A DNA stretch of 64,000 nucleotides, taken from assembly GCA_016720585.1 (NCBI GenBank), contig JADKKH010000001.1, positions 62,001 to 126,000 on the forward strand, given 5' to 3'. The notes below the pieces were generated by a model. That model was not told where the DNA came from, did not search any database, and worked only from the letters and a program-made list of their open reading frames with translations. Of this stretch, positions 34,956 through 44,310 are shown piece after piece; the first letter of the stretch is position 1, and every line of letters starts with the position of its first letter. The DNA comes from Chitinophagaceae bacterium (lineage in GTDB: Bacteria; Bacteroidota; Bacteroidia; Chitinophagales; Chitinophagaceae). The position numbers were made by a program, and so were the translations under genes.

Positions 34956-35993
34956 TTACACCGGGCATTTCTCATGATAGTTTACCAACTCAATAGGCGT
35001 TTTTTCAAACGTATATCCCTGATAGGTTCTGGCAATGTCATTAAACACTTCATTAATTTCTTCTTCTGTTTTTAAAGTCACCAGTTTATTCCTGAACTCC
35101 CTGATATTGGGCAAACCTTTTAAGTAGTTGGCATAATGACGGCGCATTTCATTAATACCCACGACGGGATTCTTCCATTCAATAGATTTTTTCAAATGCT
35201 TGCGGCAAACAAATAAACGATCTTCAATTGTTGGTGCCGGTAAATGCTCTCCGGTTTTTACAAAATGTTTTATCTCATTAAATATCCAGGGATAGCCGAT
35301 AGCCGCCCGGCCGATCATAATTCCATCCACACCATAACGGTTTTTATATTCCACCGCTTTCTCCGGTGAATCAATATCACCATTCCCAAAAATCGGGATC
35401 TTGATCCTTGGATTATTCTTCACCTTCCCGATCAGTGACCAGTCGGCTTCACCTTTGTACATCTGTGTTCTTGTTCTTCCATGAATCGCCAATGCCTTAA
35501 TCCCCACATCCTGCAACCGTTCAGCCACTTCTTCAATATTCCTTGTTTTATCATCCCAGCCTAATCTTGTTTTTACGGTAACCGGTAAGGAAGTAGCTTT
35601 TACGACGGCAGCTGTTAAGCGAACCATCAGGTCAACATCTTTTAATACGCCTGCACCAGCCCCTTTCAGGGCTACTTTTTTTACCGGGCAACCAAAGTTT
35701 ATATCTAATAAATCAGGGCGGGTGACTTCCACAATTTTTGCAGCGAGGGCCAGACTTTCTTCATCGCCCCCAAAAATCTGGATGCCAACAGGACGTTCAT
35801 AATCGAAAATGTCCAATTTTTTCCGGCTTTTAATTGCATCCCGGATCAGCCCTTCACTGGAAATAAATTCAGTATACATCAGATCGGCTCCGTTATCCTT
35901 GCAAACAGCCCGGAATGGCGGATCACTTACGTCTTCCATGGGTGCCAGAAGCAACGGAAAGTCAGGAAGTTGTATGTTACCAATCTTTACCAT
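34956..35993 (-). CDS. dusB: tRNA-dihydrouridine synthase DusB
   Basis: 345 residues, FMN-dependent TIM barrel. APMEDVSDPPFRAVCKD (substrate/FMN start), NFGCPVKKVALKGAGAGVLKD with the catalytic Cys in FGCP, RLGWDDKTRNIEE, HGRTRTQMYKGEADW and GIMIGRAAIGYPWIF (phosphate-binding). It reduces uridines of the tRNA D-loop. It diverges from the CPBP gene (62 bp between the two start codons). Confidence 0.94.
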   Translation of the reverse strand: MVKIGNIQLPDFPLLLAPMEDVSDPPFRAVCKDNGADLMYTEFISSEGLIRDAIKSRKKLDIFDYERPVGIQIFGGDEESLALAAKIVEVTRPDLLDINFGCPVKKVALKGAGAGVLKDVDLMVRLTAAVVKATSLPVTVKTRLGWDDKTRNIEEVAERLQDVGIKALAIHGRTRTQMYKGEADWSLIGKVKNNPRIKIPIFGNGDIDSPEKAVEYKNRYGVDGIMIGRAAIGYPWIFNEIKHFVKTGEHLPAPTIEDRLFVCRKHLKKSIEWKNPVVGINEMRRHYANYLKGLPNIREFRNKLVTLKTEEEINEVFNDIARTYQGYTFEKTPIELVNYHEKCPV

Positions 35994-36055
35994 TCAAAAT
36001 TCATTTACCTATTTTTGAACCTGCAAATTTACAACTTCAACAGCAGAGTTTCTAT

Positions 36056-37006
36056 ATGAAAGGATTATTAAAAACAAAGCCGGCAGGAACACAGTTTCTC
36101 ATTCTAATCTGTATTGCGCTGGCCAGTTTCTTTTTACTCGGGCTTTTGGGTACTATTCTTTTATCCAAAGTAACCGGAATGAGCCTTGAAACTATGAGTG
36201 ATTCTTCAAAATGGGATTACAACAGTGAAACGTTGGTTACTGTTATCAGGGGAATGCAGCTTATCCAGTTTGTCAGTTTATTCCTTATACCCGGTTTTCT
36301 TTGCGCCTGGTTTTTTAGTACGGACAGCAAAAAATACCTGGGACTTACACCACCTTCCAACATCGGTTATTGGCTGGTTGGTGCCGGGGTGATAGTACTG
36401 GCAATTCCTTTTGTCAATTTTATTGGTGAACTAAACCGTAATGTTCAGTTTCCTGCCGGAATTGAAAAATGGATGAAAGCTCAGGAAGTTGAAGCATCTA
36501 AAACTATAAAGGCTTTATTATCGAAACATACGGTCAAGGACCTGTTGTTGAATGTCATTTTTATTGCCGGGCTGGCAGCTGTTGGCGAAGAATTATTATT
36601 CAGGGGTGTTGCGCAGCGTTTGCTGATTAAATTATGTAAAAATCCATGGGCAGGTATCATCCTTTCGGCGTTTCTTTTTTCAGCTATGCATGTCCAGTTT
36701 TATGGATTCTTCCCCAGGTTTTTGTTGGGGATTTTGCTGGGAGCGGTTTACTGGTACAGCGGCAGTTTGTGGACAGCTATTCTTGCACACTTTGTGTATG
36801 ATGGTCTATTAATTGTGTTGTCTTACTTCAATCCTGAATTACTGAATGAGGAAAATTCGGTGAAGTTGTCAAATATTGCTTTGATGGGAGCCATCAGTTT
36901 TTTAGTGGTGGTATTATTGGTTGGCTGGATGAAAAAGCGTTCAACCGTAACTTACGCCGAAGTGTATGCGGAGGATGCCATCCCGGTTAAAGATCATCCA
37001 TTCTAA
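36056..37006 (+). CDS. CPBP-family intramembrane metalloprotease
   Basis: 316 residues from ATG 36056; the frame continues upstream across the start of dusB but that extension is not convincing. At least seven hydrophobic helices. Catalytic motifs of the CAAX-protease/bacteriocin-processing family: VGEELLFRGVAQRL (EExxxR), FSAMHVQFYGFFP (FxxxH) and AILAHFVYDGL (HxxxN/D-like). It may cleave membrane proteins; the substrate is unknown. cdsA starts 9 bp after its stop, so they are cotranscribed. Confidence 0.87.
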   Translation: MKGLLKTKPAGTQFLILICIALASFFLLGLLGTILLSKVTGMSLETMSDSSKWDYNSETLVTVIRGMQLIQFVSLFLIPGFLCAWFFSTDSKKYLGLTPPSNIGYWLVGAGVIVLAIPFVNFIGELNRNVQFPAGIEKWMKAQEVEASKTIKALLSKHTVKDLLLNVIFIAGLAAVGEELLFRGVAQRLLIKLCKNPWAGIILSAFLFSAMHVQFYGFFPRFLLGILLGAVYWYSGSLWTAILAHFVYDGLLIVLSYFNPELLNEENSVKLSNIALMGAISFLVVVLLVGWMKKRSTVTYAEVYAEDAIPVKDHPF

Positions 37007-37015
37007 TTATCAGCT

Positions 37016-37903
37016 ATGGCATTTAACAGGCAAACTTTCAAAACTAGAACCCTAACTGCTGTTGTATTTGCAGCAGTTATGCTTGTGGGTTTGCTCTGGA
37101 ATCACTGGAGTTTTCTTATTTTATTTTCCATTATTCATTTTGGCTGTTGGTGGGAATACCTGAAACTCGTTGAAAAAATCCAGCAGACTATTTTTCATCC
37201 TTATATTAAAATGGGATTGATGGTAATGGGCTATGGCCTGGTGCTTTGGTTCTGCAGCCAGGCCTATCACATCGAAAATTATGGATTAAAAGAAAATGGT
37301 TCATTGCCTGTTTCCGCAGCGGGGTTTGCTTTATTGCTGGCCGGGATATTTCAAAAAAATACCATACATATTAAAGCTTTTGGGATAGGAGCGGCAGGTT
37401 TGATTTATATATCCCTGAGCTGGGCATTTATGCTGGATCTGAGTGCTACTTCCATGGGGTTAAATGTAAATTCCTATTCTGTTGCGGGTGAACAAGGTAC
37501 AGCAGCACAATGGTCGATACCCCTGGTAATTATCGGTTCGATCTGGATTAATGATACCATGGCATATATCGTAGGATCATTAATTGGCAAAACCCCATTA
37601 TCAAAGGTCTCACCAAAGAAAACATGGGAGGGGACTATTGGCGGCGTTATTCTTTCCGTATTGACAGCAGGGTTAGTTGCCTGGGGTGTCAACTTTGATA
37701 TCGCTCTTTTTTCTGTAATTGCAGCCCTTTCAGCAATTTCCGGCACTTTCGGCGATTTATTTGAATCAAAACTAAAACGAATGGCCGGTGTAAAAGACAG
37801 CGGTTCTTTAATGCCGGGTCATGGTGGTTTTTTGGATAGGTTTGATTCTTTGCTGATAGCAACGCCTATTGTCTGGCTGTATATCCGGTTATTTATAAAA
37901 TAA
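37016..37903 (+). CDS. cdsA: Phosphatidate cytidylyltransferase
   Basis: 295 residues with about eight membrane helices. It makes CDP-diacylglycerol from phosphatidic acid and CTP. The family signature near the C-terminus is complete: VSPKKTWEGTIGGVIL, then GDLFESKLKRMAGVKDSGSL and MPGHGGFLDRFDSLL. It is upstream of psd, so the two steps of phosphatidylethanolamine synthesis are together here. Confidence 0.95.
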   Translation: MAFNRQTFKTRTLTAVVFAAVMLVGLLWNHWSFLILFSIIHFGCWWEYLKLVEKIQQTIFHPYIKMGLMVMGYGLVLWFCSQAYHIENYGLKENGSLPVSAAGFALLLAGIFQKNTIHIKAFGIGAAGLIYISLSWAFMLDLSATSMGLNVNSYSVAGEQGTAAQWSIPLVIIGSIWINDTMAYIVGSLIGKTPLSKVSPKKTWEGTIGGVILSVLTAGLVAWGVNFDIALFSVIAALSAISGTFGDLFESKLKRMAGVKDSGSLMPGHGGFLDRFDSLLIATPIVWLYIRLFIK

Positions 37904-37976
37904 CCAATTTAATGCCACGGCCACTTGCTTTTCCCCACTCTTCATTTTCCTATATTTGCCGCATAACTAAGGCTAA

Positions 37977-38633
37977 ATGACCATTCATAAAGAGGGCTAT
38001 AAAACCATTGCTATCTGCTCAATTCTCTTCGGTGTTATCAACCTTTTTTCATTTTATTTTCTGAGCTCTTCCGTACCGTTGATAAGCTGGATCATTTTTT
38101 TGGGCGCACTGGGTCTGTTGATTTTCATCATTTCCTTTTTTCGGATTCCTAAAAGAGTTTATACCATTCAGGAGGATGCCATCCTGGCGCCGGCAGATGG
38201 TAAAGTGGTAGCAATCGAAGAAGTACAGGCCGACGAATATTTCAGTGACCGACGAATCCAGGTTTCCATATTTATGAGCCCATTGAATGTTCACGTAAAC
38301 CGAAACCCGGTAAGCGGTGAAGTGGTGTACAGCAAGTATCATAAGGGGAAATATTTAGTAGCCTGGCATCCGAAATCATCTACAGAAAATGAAAGACATT
38401 CTGTCGTTTACCGGAAAAGCGGGAAAGAGATCTTAGTAAAACAGATAGCAGGTGCTGTAGCCAAACGTATCATCAATTACCTGCAACCCGGCCAGCAGGT
38501 AAAACAAACCGCTGAAATGGGGTTCATCAAATTCGGGTCCCGGGTTGATTTATTGCTTCCGCTTGAAGCCAAAGTTCAGGTTAAGATTGGGGATAAGCCA
38601 ACTGGTGGAGTCACGGTGATAGCCTTATGGTAA
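37977..38633 (+). CDS. psd: Phosphatidylserine decarboxylase
   Basis: 218 residues, the short (Psd-B-like) type. Two N-terminal membrane helices (about 8-30 and 35-55). Asp74 in ILAPADGKVV and His106 in MSPLNVHVNRNP match family catalytic positions; the self-cleavage site is Gly187-Ser188 in FIKFGSRVDLLL, which makes a pyruvoyl group. It decarboxylates PS to PE at the inner membrane. A TATATTTG box (37951-37958) precedes it, so it may also be transcribed apart from cdsA. Confidence 0.93.
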   Translation: MTIHKEGYKTIAICSILFGVINLFSFYFLSSSVPLISWIIFLGALGLLIFIISFFRIPKRVYTIQEDAILAPADGKVVAIEEVQADEYFSDRRIQVSIFMSPLNVHVNRNPVSGEVVYSKYHKGKYLVAWHPKSSTENERHSVVYRKSGKEILVKQIAGAVAKRIINYLQPGQQVKQTAEMGFIKFGSRVDLLLPLEAKVQVKIGDKPTGGVTVIALW

Positions 38634-38690
38634 AGCCACTGTTCCGTAACAGGTTTCCAGACCTCAGATAATTTTCGGGATAGTAATTTC

Positions 38691-39401
38691 TTAAAGAAAA
38701 ATATTTTCTAATTCTTTGAGTGAAAAAACGGTGTAGGTAGGCAAGACATTATTTACCAGAACGGGTTCTTTTGTCAAATGATTTACATGCACCTGGTCTA
38801 TTCCTGCATTAACAGCTCCTAATATATCCACTTCAATGGTGTCGCCAATCATGATGCTTTCTTTTGGTCGGGCGCCTGTCTTTTGAAAGGCATAATCAAA
38901 TATTTCTTTATGCGGCTTTAAACTGTTACTACCTTCTGAAGTGATCACTTCCCTGAAATATTTATCCAAACCCGAATATTTCAGTTTACTATGTTGTGTT
39001 TTTTCAAAGCCATTGGTGATTAAGTGGAGTTGGTATTTTTTCTCAGTCAGGTAGTTAAGAATTTCAAAAGTATACGGGAATAGCAGTTTACGTGTTGGTA
39101 ATAAGTCTAAAAAAAGAATCCCCATTTCCCGTGCCAGGGGTTCGTCAGCAATTTTAAAATCAAGCAGAGTCAGCCACATTCTTTTCCAGCGCAGTTCATC
39201 CACTTTAATAAAACCGTTGCGGTATCGGTCCCAGAGTTTATCATTATGAACCAGGTAATTTTTATGAAACAGATCAAAATCATGAATACCCCGGGATTCA
39301 AGTTGCAGGCTTTGAAATAATTCTTCGAGGGTCTGACGGCTGTTTGCTTCAAAATCCCAAAGGGTATGATCCAGGTCGAAAAAGAGGTGCTGATACTTCA
39401 T
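38691..39401 (-). CDS. YjjG-family noncanonical pyrimidine nucleotidase
   Basis: 236 residues, HAD superfamily with the nucleophile motif FFDLDHTLWDFEANS. Motif II Thr lies in LHLITNGFEKTQHSKL, and motif IV in KESIMIGDTIEVDILGAVNAG. This matches YjjG, which dephosphorylates UMP, dUMP and noncanonical pyrimidine nucleotides for pool cleaning. The exact substrate is not shown. It diverges from the SDR gene (42 bp). Confidence 0.88.
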   Translation of the reverse strand: MKYQHLFFDLDHTLWDFEANSRQTLEELFQSLQLESRGIHDFDLFHKNYLVHNDKLWDRYRNGFIKVDELRWKRMWLTLLDFKIADEPLAREMGILFLDLLPTRKLLFPYTFEILNYLTEKKYQLHLITNGFEKTQHSKLKYSGLDKYFREVITSEGSNSLKPHKEIFDYAFQKTGARPKESIMIGDTIEVDILGAVNAGIDQVHVNHLTKEPVLVNNVLPTYTVFSLKELENIFL

Positions 39402-39443
39402 AACAGGTTGTAGATTTGCAAAGAAACCGGAAATAATAATACC

Positions 39444-40157
39444 ATGAACGTAATTATCACAGGTGCTTCAAAAGGAATTGGAAAAGCGCTGGCAGAGATA
39501 TTTGCCGCCAACGGCCATGATCTTTTTTTATGTTCGAGGGGTGAACTGGCTTTGTATAAGACCGTAGAAGAATTAATGACCCGGTTTCCCGCCGTTACTA
39601 TCAAAGCAAAACCTTTTGATCTCAGTAAAAAAGAAGAAGCCATCGCCTTTGGTAAATGGTGTTTGTCTTTTGGTATCCCGGATATTTTGATTAATAATGC
39701 AGGACTTTTTGAACCGGGCAGTGTACATAATGAAGCTGATGGACTTCTGGAAAACCAGCTGGCCACCAATCTGTATAGTGCTTATCATGTTACCAGAACG
39801 GTGTTGCCCGGAATGATGGAGCGTCCCATGACCAATTCGGGAAAGGGCCATATTATAAATATGTGTTCAATAGCATCATTGAATGCTTATGCCAATGGAG
39901 GGGCCTATAGTATCAGTAAATTTGCTTTACATGGCTTCAGCAAAAACCTGCGGGAAGAAATGAAGCCGTATGGAATAAAAGTTACTTCTATTTTTCCAGG
40001 GGCGGTGATGAGCGCTTCCTGGGGCGATTATGATAATTCTGATAAACGCATTATGGAGGCAGACGATATTGCTAAAATGGTCTTTGCAGCATCCCAGCTA
40101 TCCGTGCAGGCCTGTGTGGAGGATATTGTTATACGGCCCCAACTTGGTGACCTCTGA
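39444..40157 (+). CDS. Short-chain dehydrogenase/reductase
   Basis: 237 residues, classical SDR: NAD(P)-binding TGASKGIGKALAEIFA, NNAGLFEPG, catalytic SIASLNAYANGGAYSISKFAL with Ser, YxxxK (Tyr-Ser-Ile-Ser-Lys). It oxidises or reduces an alcohol/ketone. The substrate is unknown; family members cover sepiapterin-reductase-like and ketoreductase roles. A TAGATTTG box at 39411-39418 lies just upstream. Confidence 0.9.
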   Translation: MNVIITGASKGIGKALAEIFAANGHDLFLCSRGELALYKTVEELMTRFPAVTIKAKPFDLSKKEEAIAFGKWCLSFGIPDILINNAGLFEPGSVHNEADGLLENQLATNLYSAYHVTRTVLPGMMERPMTNSGKGHIINMCSIASLNAYANGGAYSISKFALHGFSKNLREEMKPYGIKVTSIFPGAVMSASWGDYDNSDKRIMEADDIAKMVFAASQLSVQACVEDIVIRPQLGDL

Positions 40158-40277
40158 ACTGCCTGAAGGGTTTGCTTTCCGGAAGAACCGCTATCGGGCC
40201 ATTAAAAACCCATATGTTCCATTAATATATTTTAAATCTTTCTTTGGGAAAGCCGTTATATTTTAGTGCGGTTATTC

Positions 40278-42068
40278 ATGAAGAAAACAGCCATAATATT
40301 TATTTTTCTCCTGTTGGGATTATCCGGGTCGGCCCAGAGCAGCTTTAAGACTATTGTTCCGAAAAGACCGGTGGTGTCAGGAGAATCTTTCCAGGTGCAA
40401 TATATCCTTGAAGACGGGGAGAAGACGGCCACTATCAAGCCACCGATGTTTAAGAATTTCCGGTTTGTTGCCGGACCAAATATTTATATTGGTTCAGCAT
40501 CAACTTCGAACGGGGTTAAAGCACTTTGGAATGCGGTGTATACACTGGAAGCCATGCGGCCGGGAAAATTCGTCATTTCCGGGGCAACCATAACAGTTAA
40601 CGGAAAAATGATCCGCAGCAATGATGCCATCATCGAAGTGGTTTCGGAAAAGGAAGCTATCAAAAGGTTTAATACAGAAAAAGATTTCACGCCTTCAGAT
40701 TATTTTTTGAAGACAGGGGAGAATCCGTATGAAAAAATCAGGCAGAACCTTTTTTTGAAATTGATCGTGGATAAAAATACTTGTTTTGTCGGTGAACCCG
40801 TGTTAGCGGTTTTCAAATTATTTTCCAGGCTTGAATCAAAATCGGATATTGTTAAAAACCCCGGTTTTTATGGCTTCACTGTTTATGATATGGTGAATCT
40901 TACCGATAAACAGGTGGCGACCGAAACAATAAATGGAAAAATATTCGATGTGCACACTATCCGTAAAGTACAATTATATCCATTGCAGGCAGGCGCATAT
41001 ACTATTGATGCCATGGAAGTAAAGAATAAGGTAGCATTTTCAAAAAGTGCTGTAAGTAAGAAAGCGGAACAGGAAATTGCAGAAGGCCTATTAGGGAACA
41101 ACGATTTTGAAACACCGGATGAGGGAACAGAAGTGTATGAAACGGAATTAAGTACCGAACCGGTTATTATCCGCGTAAAGCCGGTTCCGGAAAAGAGCAG
41201 ACCTGCCGCCTTTAACGGGGCTGCCGGAAATTTCACAATTTCTTCCGGGGTTGTAAACAAAATGCCGGGAAAATATGAAGAAGATTATTTTGAAATCAGG
41301 ATCAGCGGTGAGGGCAATTTTATACAGTTAAGTGCCCCAACGGTTCAATGGCCAGCCGGTATGGAAGGATTTGAACCGGAAGTAAAGGATGTTTTGGATA
41401 AAACCAAAATGCCCCTGACGGGAATCAGAACATTCAGGTATCCTTTTGTATCCGCTGCTCCGGGTGTTTATATTATTCCGGCTGTCCATTTTGCTTTTTT
41501 TGATTTGGACAGCGGGAATTATAAAACGGTAACTGCGCCAGCTATTGAGGTCCACGTCCGATCGGAAGAGAAAGCGGGAATTATTACAATTTCAACAGGC
41601 AAAAAGAATCAAAGGAAAAAAATAGCCACGCTGTATTGGTTAGTCATTGCAGGGATTCTGGCTTTGGGTTGTATGGGATTAATACGGGTTAGAAGAAAAG
41701 ATAAACCAGTACAAAAGTCTGAATTGGCAGGAACCATGAACCTTAAACCGAATGTTGTTGAAATGCTGGCTCCGGTTTATCTTAAACTTCCCGGGGATGA
41801 CCCGGATTTCTATATGGAGTTACAACAATCCATCTGGCGTTTCTTCAATCTGCATTTTCAATTGACGGGTAGCGAAATGAAAAAAGAAGTATTAAAATCA
41901 ACGCTGATCAAGAGGGGAATAGATAAAGGGCGGGTAAAGGAGTTAGAAGATATTTTGCAACTATGTGAGACCGGTATGTTTACCAATTCGAGCCCGGCTT
42001 CTGATAAAAATGTGTTGTTGCAGGAAACAAAACAATTGCTGGAAGTGATAAATAGTTGCTTACTCTGA
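40278..42068 (+). CDS. batD: BatD family protein
   Basis: 596 residues from ATG 40278 (a GTG four codons earlier is possible). Signal peptide (MKKTAIIFIFLLLGLSGSAQ), then a large beta-sandwich ectodomain (about 25-440) starting SFKTIVPKRPVVSGESFQVQ, one membrane helix (about 455-475) and a cytoplasmic helical tail. BatD belongs to the Bat aerotolerance group and is usually next to batA, B, C, E; here it is alone. Its 3' end overlaps the convergent response-regulator gene by 9 bp. Confidence 0.85.
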   Translation: MKKTAIIFIFLLLGLSGSAQSSFKTIVPKRPVVSGESFQVQYILEDGEKTATIKPPMFKNFRFVAGPNIYIGSASTSNGVKALWNAVYTLEAMRPGKFVISGATITVNGKMIRSNDAIIEVVSEKEAIKRFNTEKDFTPSDYFLKTGENPYEKIRQNLFLKLIVDKNTCFVGEPVLAVFKLFSRLESKSDIVKNPGFYGFTVYDMVNLTDKQVATETINGKIFDVHTIRKVQLYPLQAGAYTIDAMEVKNKVAFSKSAVSKKAEQEIAEGLLGNNDFETPDEGTEVYETELSTEPVIIRVKPVPEKSRPAAFNGAAGNFTISSGVVNKMPGKYEEDYFEIRISGEGNFIQLSAPTVQWPAGMEGFEPEVKDVLDKTKMPLTGIRTFRYPFVSAAPGVYIIPAVHFAFFDLDSGNYKTVTAPAIEVHVRSEEKAGIITISTGKKNQRKKIATLYWLVIAGILALGCMGLIRVRRKDKPVQKSELAGTMNLKPNVVEMLAPVYLKLPGDDPDFYMELQQSIWRFFNLHFQLTGSEMKKEVLKSTLIKRGIDKGRVKELEDILQLCETGMFTNSSPASDKNVLLQETKQLLEVINSCLL

Positions 42069-42767
42069 GTATTTATATCCTACGCCTCTTACAGAATGAA
42101 AATATTTTGGATTGCGGCTGTCTTCCTCAAAATATTTGCGGAAGTTCAGGATAAAATTGTCAATCGTCCGTGTTGTCGGGTAAACATTATAACCCCAGAC
42201 GGATTGTAAAATCTTTTCTCTCGGAACAACCTCATTTTTATTTTCAACCAGTAGCTTGAGTAACATGGTTTCTTTCTTACTCAACTGTATTTTTTCACCA
42301 GTGCTTTTGGTGGCTTCCTGTGCTTTGAAATCAATGATATTGCTGCCAAAAGAATAGGTGTCGCCCACCGTTGATTTATCCTGCAGCTTCTTATTCTTAT
42401 TGATCAGTTTGTGAATACGCAACAAAAGTTCTTCCAGGTTAAAGGGTTTTGTTAGGTAATCGTCAGCTCCTTTTTTTAACCCAAGAACCCTGTCTGCACT
42501 GCTGTTTTTGGCACTAAGAATAAGAATCGGTACTTCATTATTACTGATGCGAACTGTTTCCGTTACATGGATGCCATCTATTTCGGGGAGCATCACATCC
42601 ATAATGATAAGGTCAAAGTATTCACCCTGCAGTGCTTTTAATGCAGCGGCACCATCAAATGCTGATGTCACATCAAAGCCTTCCAGCTCAAGGTTCAGTT
42701 TCAGTGCTTCATGAAGATTCTCTTCATCCTCCACCAGTAAAATAGAAGGTTTTTTTTCTGGGCTCAT
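42060..42767 (-). CDS. OmpR-family response regulator
   Basis: 235 residues. Receiver domain (about 8-122) with acidic pocket LVEDEEN, phospho-acceptor Asp57 in IIMDVMLPEIDG and Lys in LTKPFNLEEL. C-terminal winged-helix DNA-binding domain (about 140-235) ending YFHSVRGVGYKYSE. It starts within an ATGA overlap with the kinase gene, so it is translationally coupled to it. Its targets are unknown. Confidence 0.93.
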   Translation of the reverse strand: MSPEKKPSILLVEDEENLHEALKLNLELEGFDVTSAFDGAAALKALQGEYFDLIIMDVMLPEIDGIHVTETVRISNNEVPILILSAKNSSADRVLGLKKGADDYLTKPFNLEELLLRIHKLINKNKKLQDKSTVGDTYSFGSNIIDFKAQEATKSTGEKIQLSKKETMLLKLLVENKNEVVPREKILQSVWGYNVYPTTRTIDNFILNFRKYFEEDSRNPKYFHSVRGVGYKYSE

Positions 42768-43753
42768 TGTTTAAAAATGACTATAAATTTACTGCCCTTC
42801 GGCTCATTGTTTGTCACCGTAATGTCGCCATTATGATCCCGGGCTATTTTCCGGCAAAGATATAGCCCAAGACCGGTGCCCTGGTTTTTACGGGTGGCTT
42901 CATTACCGATCCGGTAAAACTTGGAAAAGATCTTTTTCTTTTCATTTTCCGGAATGCCCGGACCTTCATCCTTTACCTGCAATTCAATGCCCGACCGGTA
43001 TTTTTTCAGCACAGCAGTTACCGGGCTTTCTTTGGGAGAATATTTAATGGCATTTTCAAGCAGGTTATTCGTCAGAATCTGCAATAGCAGGGGATCACCT
43101 TTAACATCAGCATCCACTTCAATTTCTTCATTAAATAGCCTGTCGGGATAACGGTTCTTGAAATCTTTCAGGCAATCTTTCAGCAGGGTAGACAGGTCAA
43201 GGTCTTCTTTGGGTGCCTGGTTACGATTACCTTCCAGTTGCGAAACGATCAGAATGTTATTGGTTAAAAAATTTAAACGGGCCGTTTCATCCAGGGTAAT
43301 CCGGATTAGTTTTTTCTGTTTCTCGGGGTCGAGGGTATATTTCTGTAAGGTCTCCAGGTTTAACCTGGCAACGGAGATCGGGGTTTTTAATTCATGGGTT
43401 ACGGCCATCATAAAATTCTGTTGTTGCAACTGGAGATTAAACTGCCGTCGGACAGACCGGTACACAAAAGAAGCCCCTATAAAAATCAGGATTAAAAAAG
43501 CTATGCCCTCTCCCAGGTATTTCCCGGTATTTCTTTTGGCTTCTTTATCAATATAGGAAATTTTATCTCCCAGCTGGGAAACAGACAACGAGTCTTTTTC
43601 AATGTTAATCGATTTATACTGTAACGTGGCGATCTGTTTATTTTGTTTTTCTAAAGAGATAAACCACCAGGCCAAAGCGGCTATTATATAAAATAACAAC
43701 ATCCAGTAAATGAAGGTTGTTCGGTGTAAACGTTTGCGGCTGGCATCAGGCAT
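42764..43753 (-). CDS. Sensor histidine kinase
   Basis: 329 residues. One N-terminal helix (about 13-32), a short periplasmic region (about 33-82), a second helix (about 83-100), then HisKA with His120 in AVTHELKTPISVARLN and the ATPase domain: LLENAIKYSPKESP (N), DEGPGIPENEKKK (G1), GTGLGLYLCRKIA (G2). The small sensor region suggests sensing in or near the membrane. It forms a pair with the response regulator through a 4-bp overlap. Confidence 0.93.
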   Translation of the reverse strand: MPDASRKRLHRTTFIYWMLLFYIIAALAWWFISLEKQNKQIATLQYKSINIEKDSLSVSQLGDKISYIDKEAKRNTGKYLGEGIAFLILIFIGASFVYRSVRRQFNLQLQQQNFMMAVTHELKTPISVARLNLETLQKYTLDPEKQKKLIRITLDETARLNFLTNNILIVSQLEGNRNQAPKEDLDLSTLLKDCLKDFKNRYPDRLFNEEIEVDADVKGDPLLLQILTNNLLENAIKYSPKESPVTAVLKKYRSGIELQVKDEGPGIPENEKKKIFSKFYRIGNEATRKNQGTGLGLYLCRKIARDHNGDITVTNNEPKGSKFIVIFKQ

Positions 43754-43768
43754 GGTGCAAAGAGGTAG

Positions 43769-44254
43769 TTATGGTTTTTTTTCAATCCGGAGCCCGGCAT
43801 TCAGCACATTTTTTAGTGGGTTTTCCCGCATTATCTGTTCGATACTGAAAGTATAATTACCAGATTTTTTGAAATAGAATTGACCGCTTACCGGTGTCAG
43901 CGGAATACGGTGTTCATAAATATCATCCATCCCACTTCCCAGCCAGCCTTCATTATCGGTTGCAAGTCTCAGATCATACCGAACGGTCTGTGTGCTGTCG
44001 GCACCAGGCTGCCGGGTAATAAGATTGATATAAATATTATTAAAACTGTATTTATCGTTATGCCGGAGAATAAGAAAAAGCTGGTAAGGGGATGCGGTGT
44101 CTTTTATTGTAAAAGTAAAAGAAGGTTTGTAGCTATTCTTCCAGGAATGACCGGGAATTGAAACCGTTTTTTCGTAGAGGTCGATGGTGGTACATGAAGA
44201 AAGGTTGTACCCGATAAGAAATACAATAATCGATTGCCGGAACAGTGCTTTCAA
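43769..44254 (-). CDS. gldH: Gliding motility lipoprotein GldH
   Basis: 161 residues. Signal peptide with lipobox LSSC (about 18-21), then a beta-rich domain with HSWKNSYKPSFTFTIKDTAS, YQLFLILRHNDKYSFNNIYINL and PLTPVSGQFYFKKSGNYTFSIEQIMRENPL, matching GldH. In Flavobacterium GldH is needed for gliding and linked to the type IX secretion machinery. It lies immediately upstream of the kinase gene; yicC is the next gene upstream on the same strand. Confidence 0.9.
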   Translation of the reverse strand: MKALFRQSIIVFLIGYNLSSCTTIDLYEKTVSIPGHSWKNSYKPSFTFTIKDTASPYQLFLILRHNDKYSFNNIYINLITRQPGADSTQTVRYDLRLATDNEGWLGSGMDDIYEHRIPLTPVSGQFYFKKSGNYTFSIEQIMRENPLKNVLNAGLRIEKKP

Positions 44255-44310
44255 ACGAAATATTTTTACAAAAATAGACTATCAACCCTTATTCTTGTCA
44301 ACTTCTGCAA

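Noticed and set aside
39398..39769. 123-codon minus-strand frame over the SDR gene
   Set aside because: Antisense shadow of a well-supported SDR gene.
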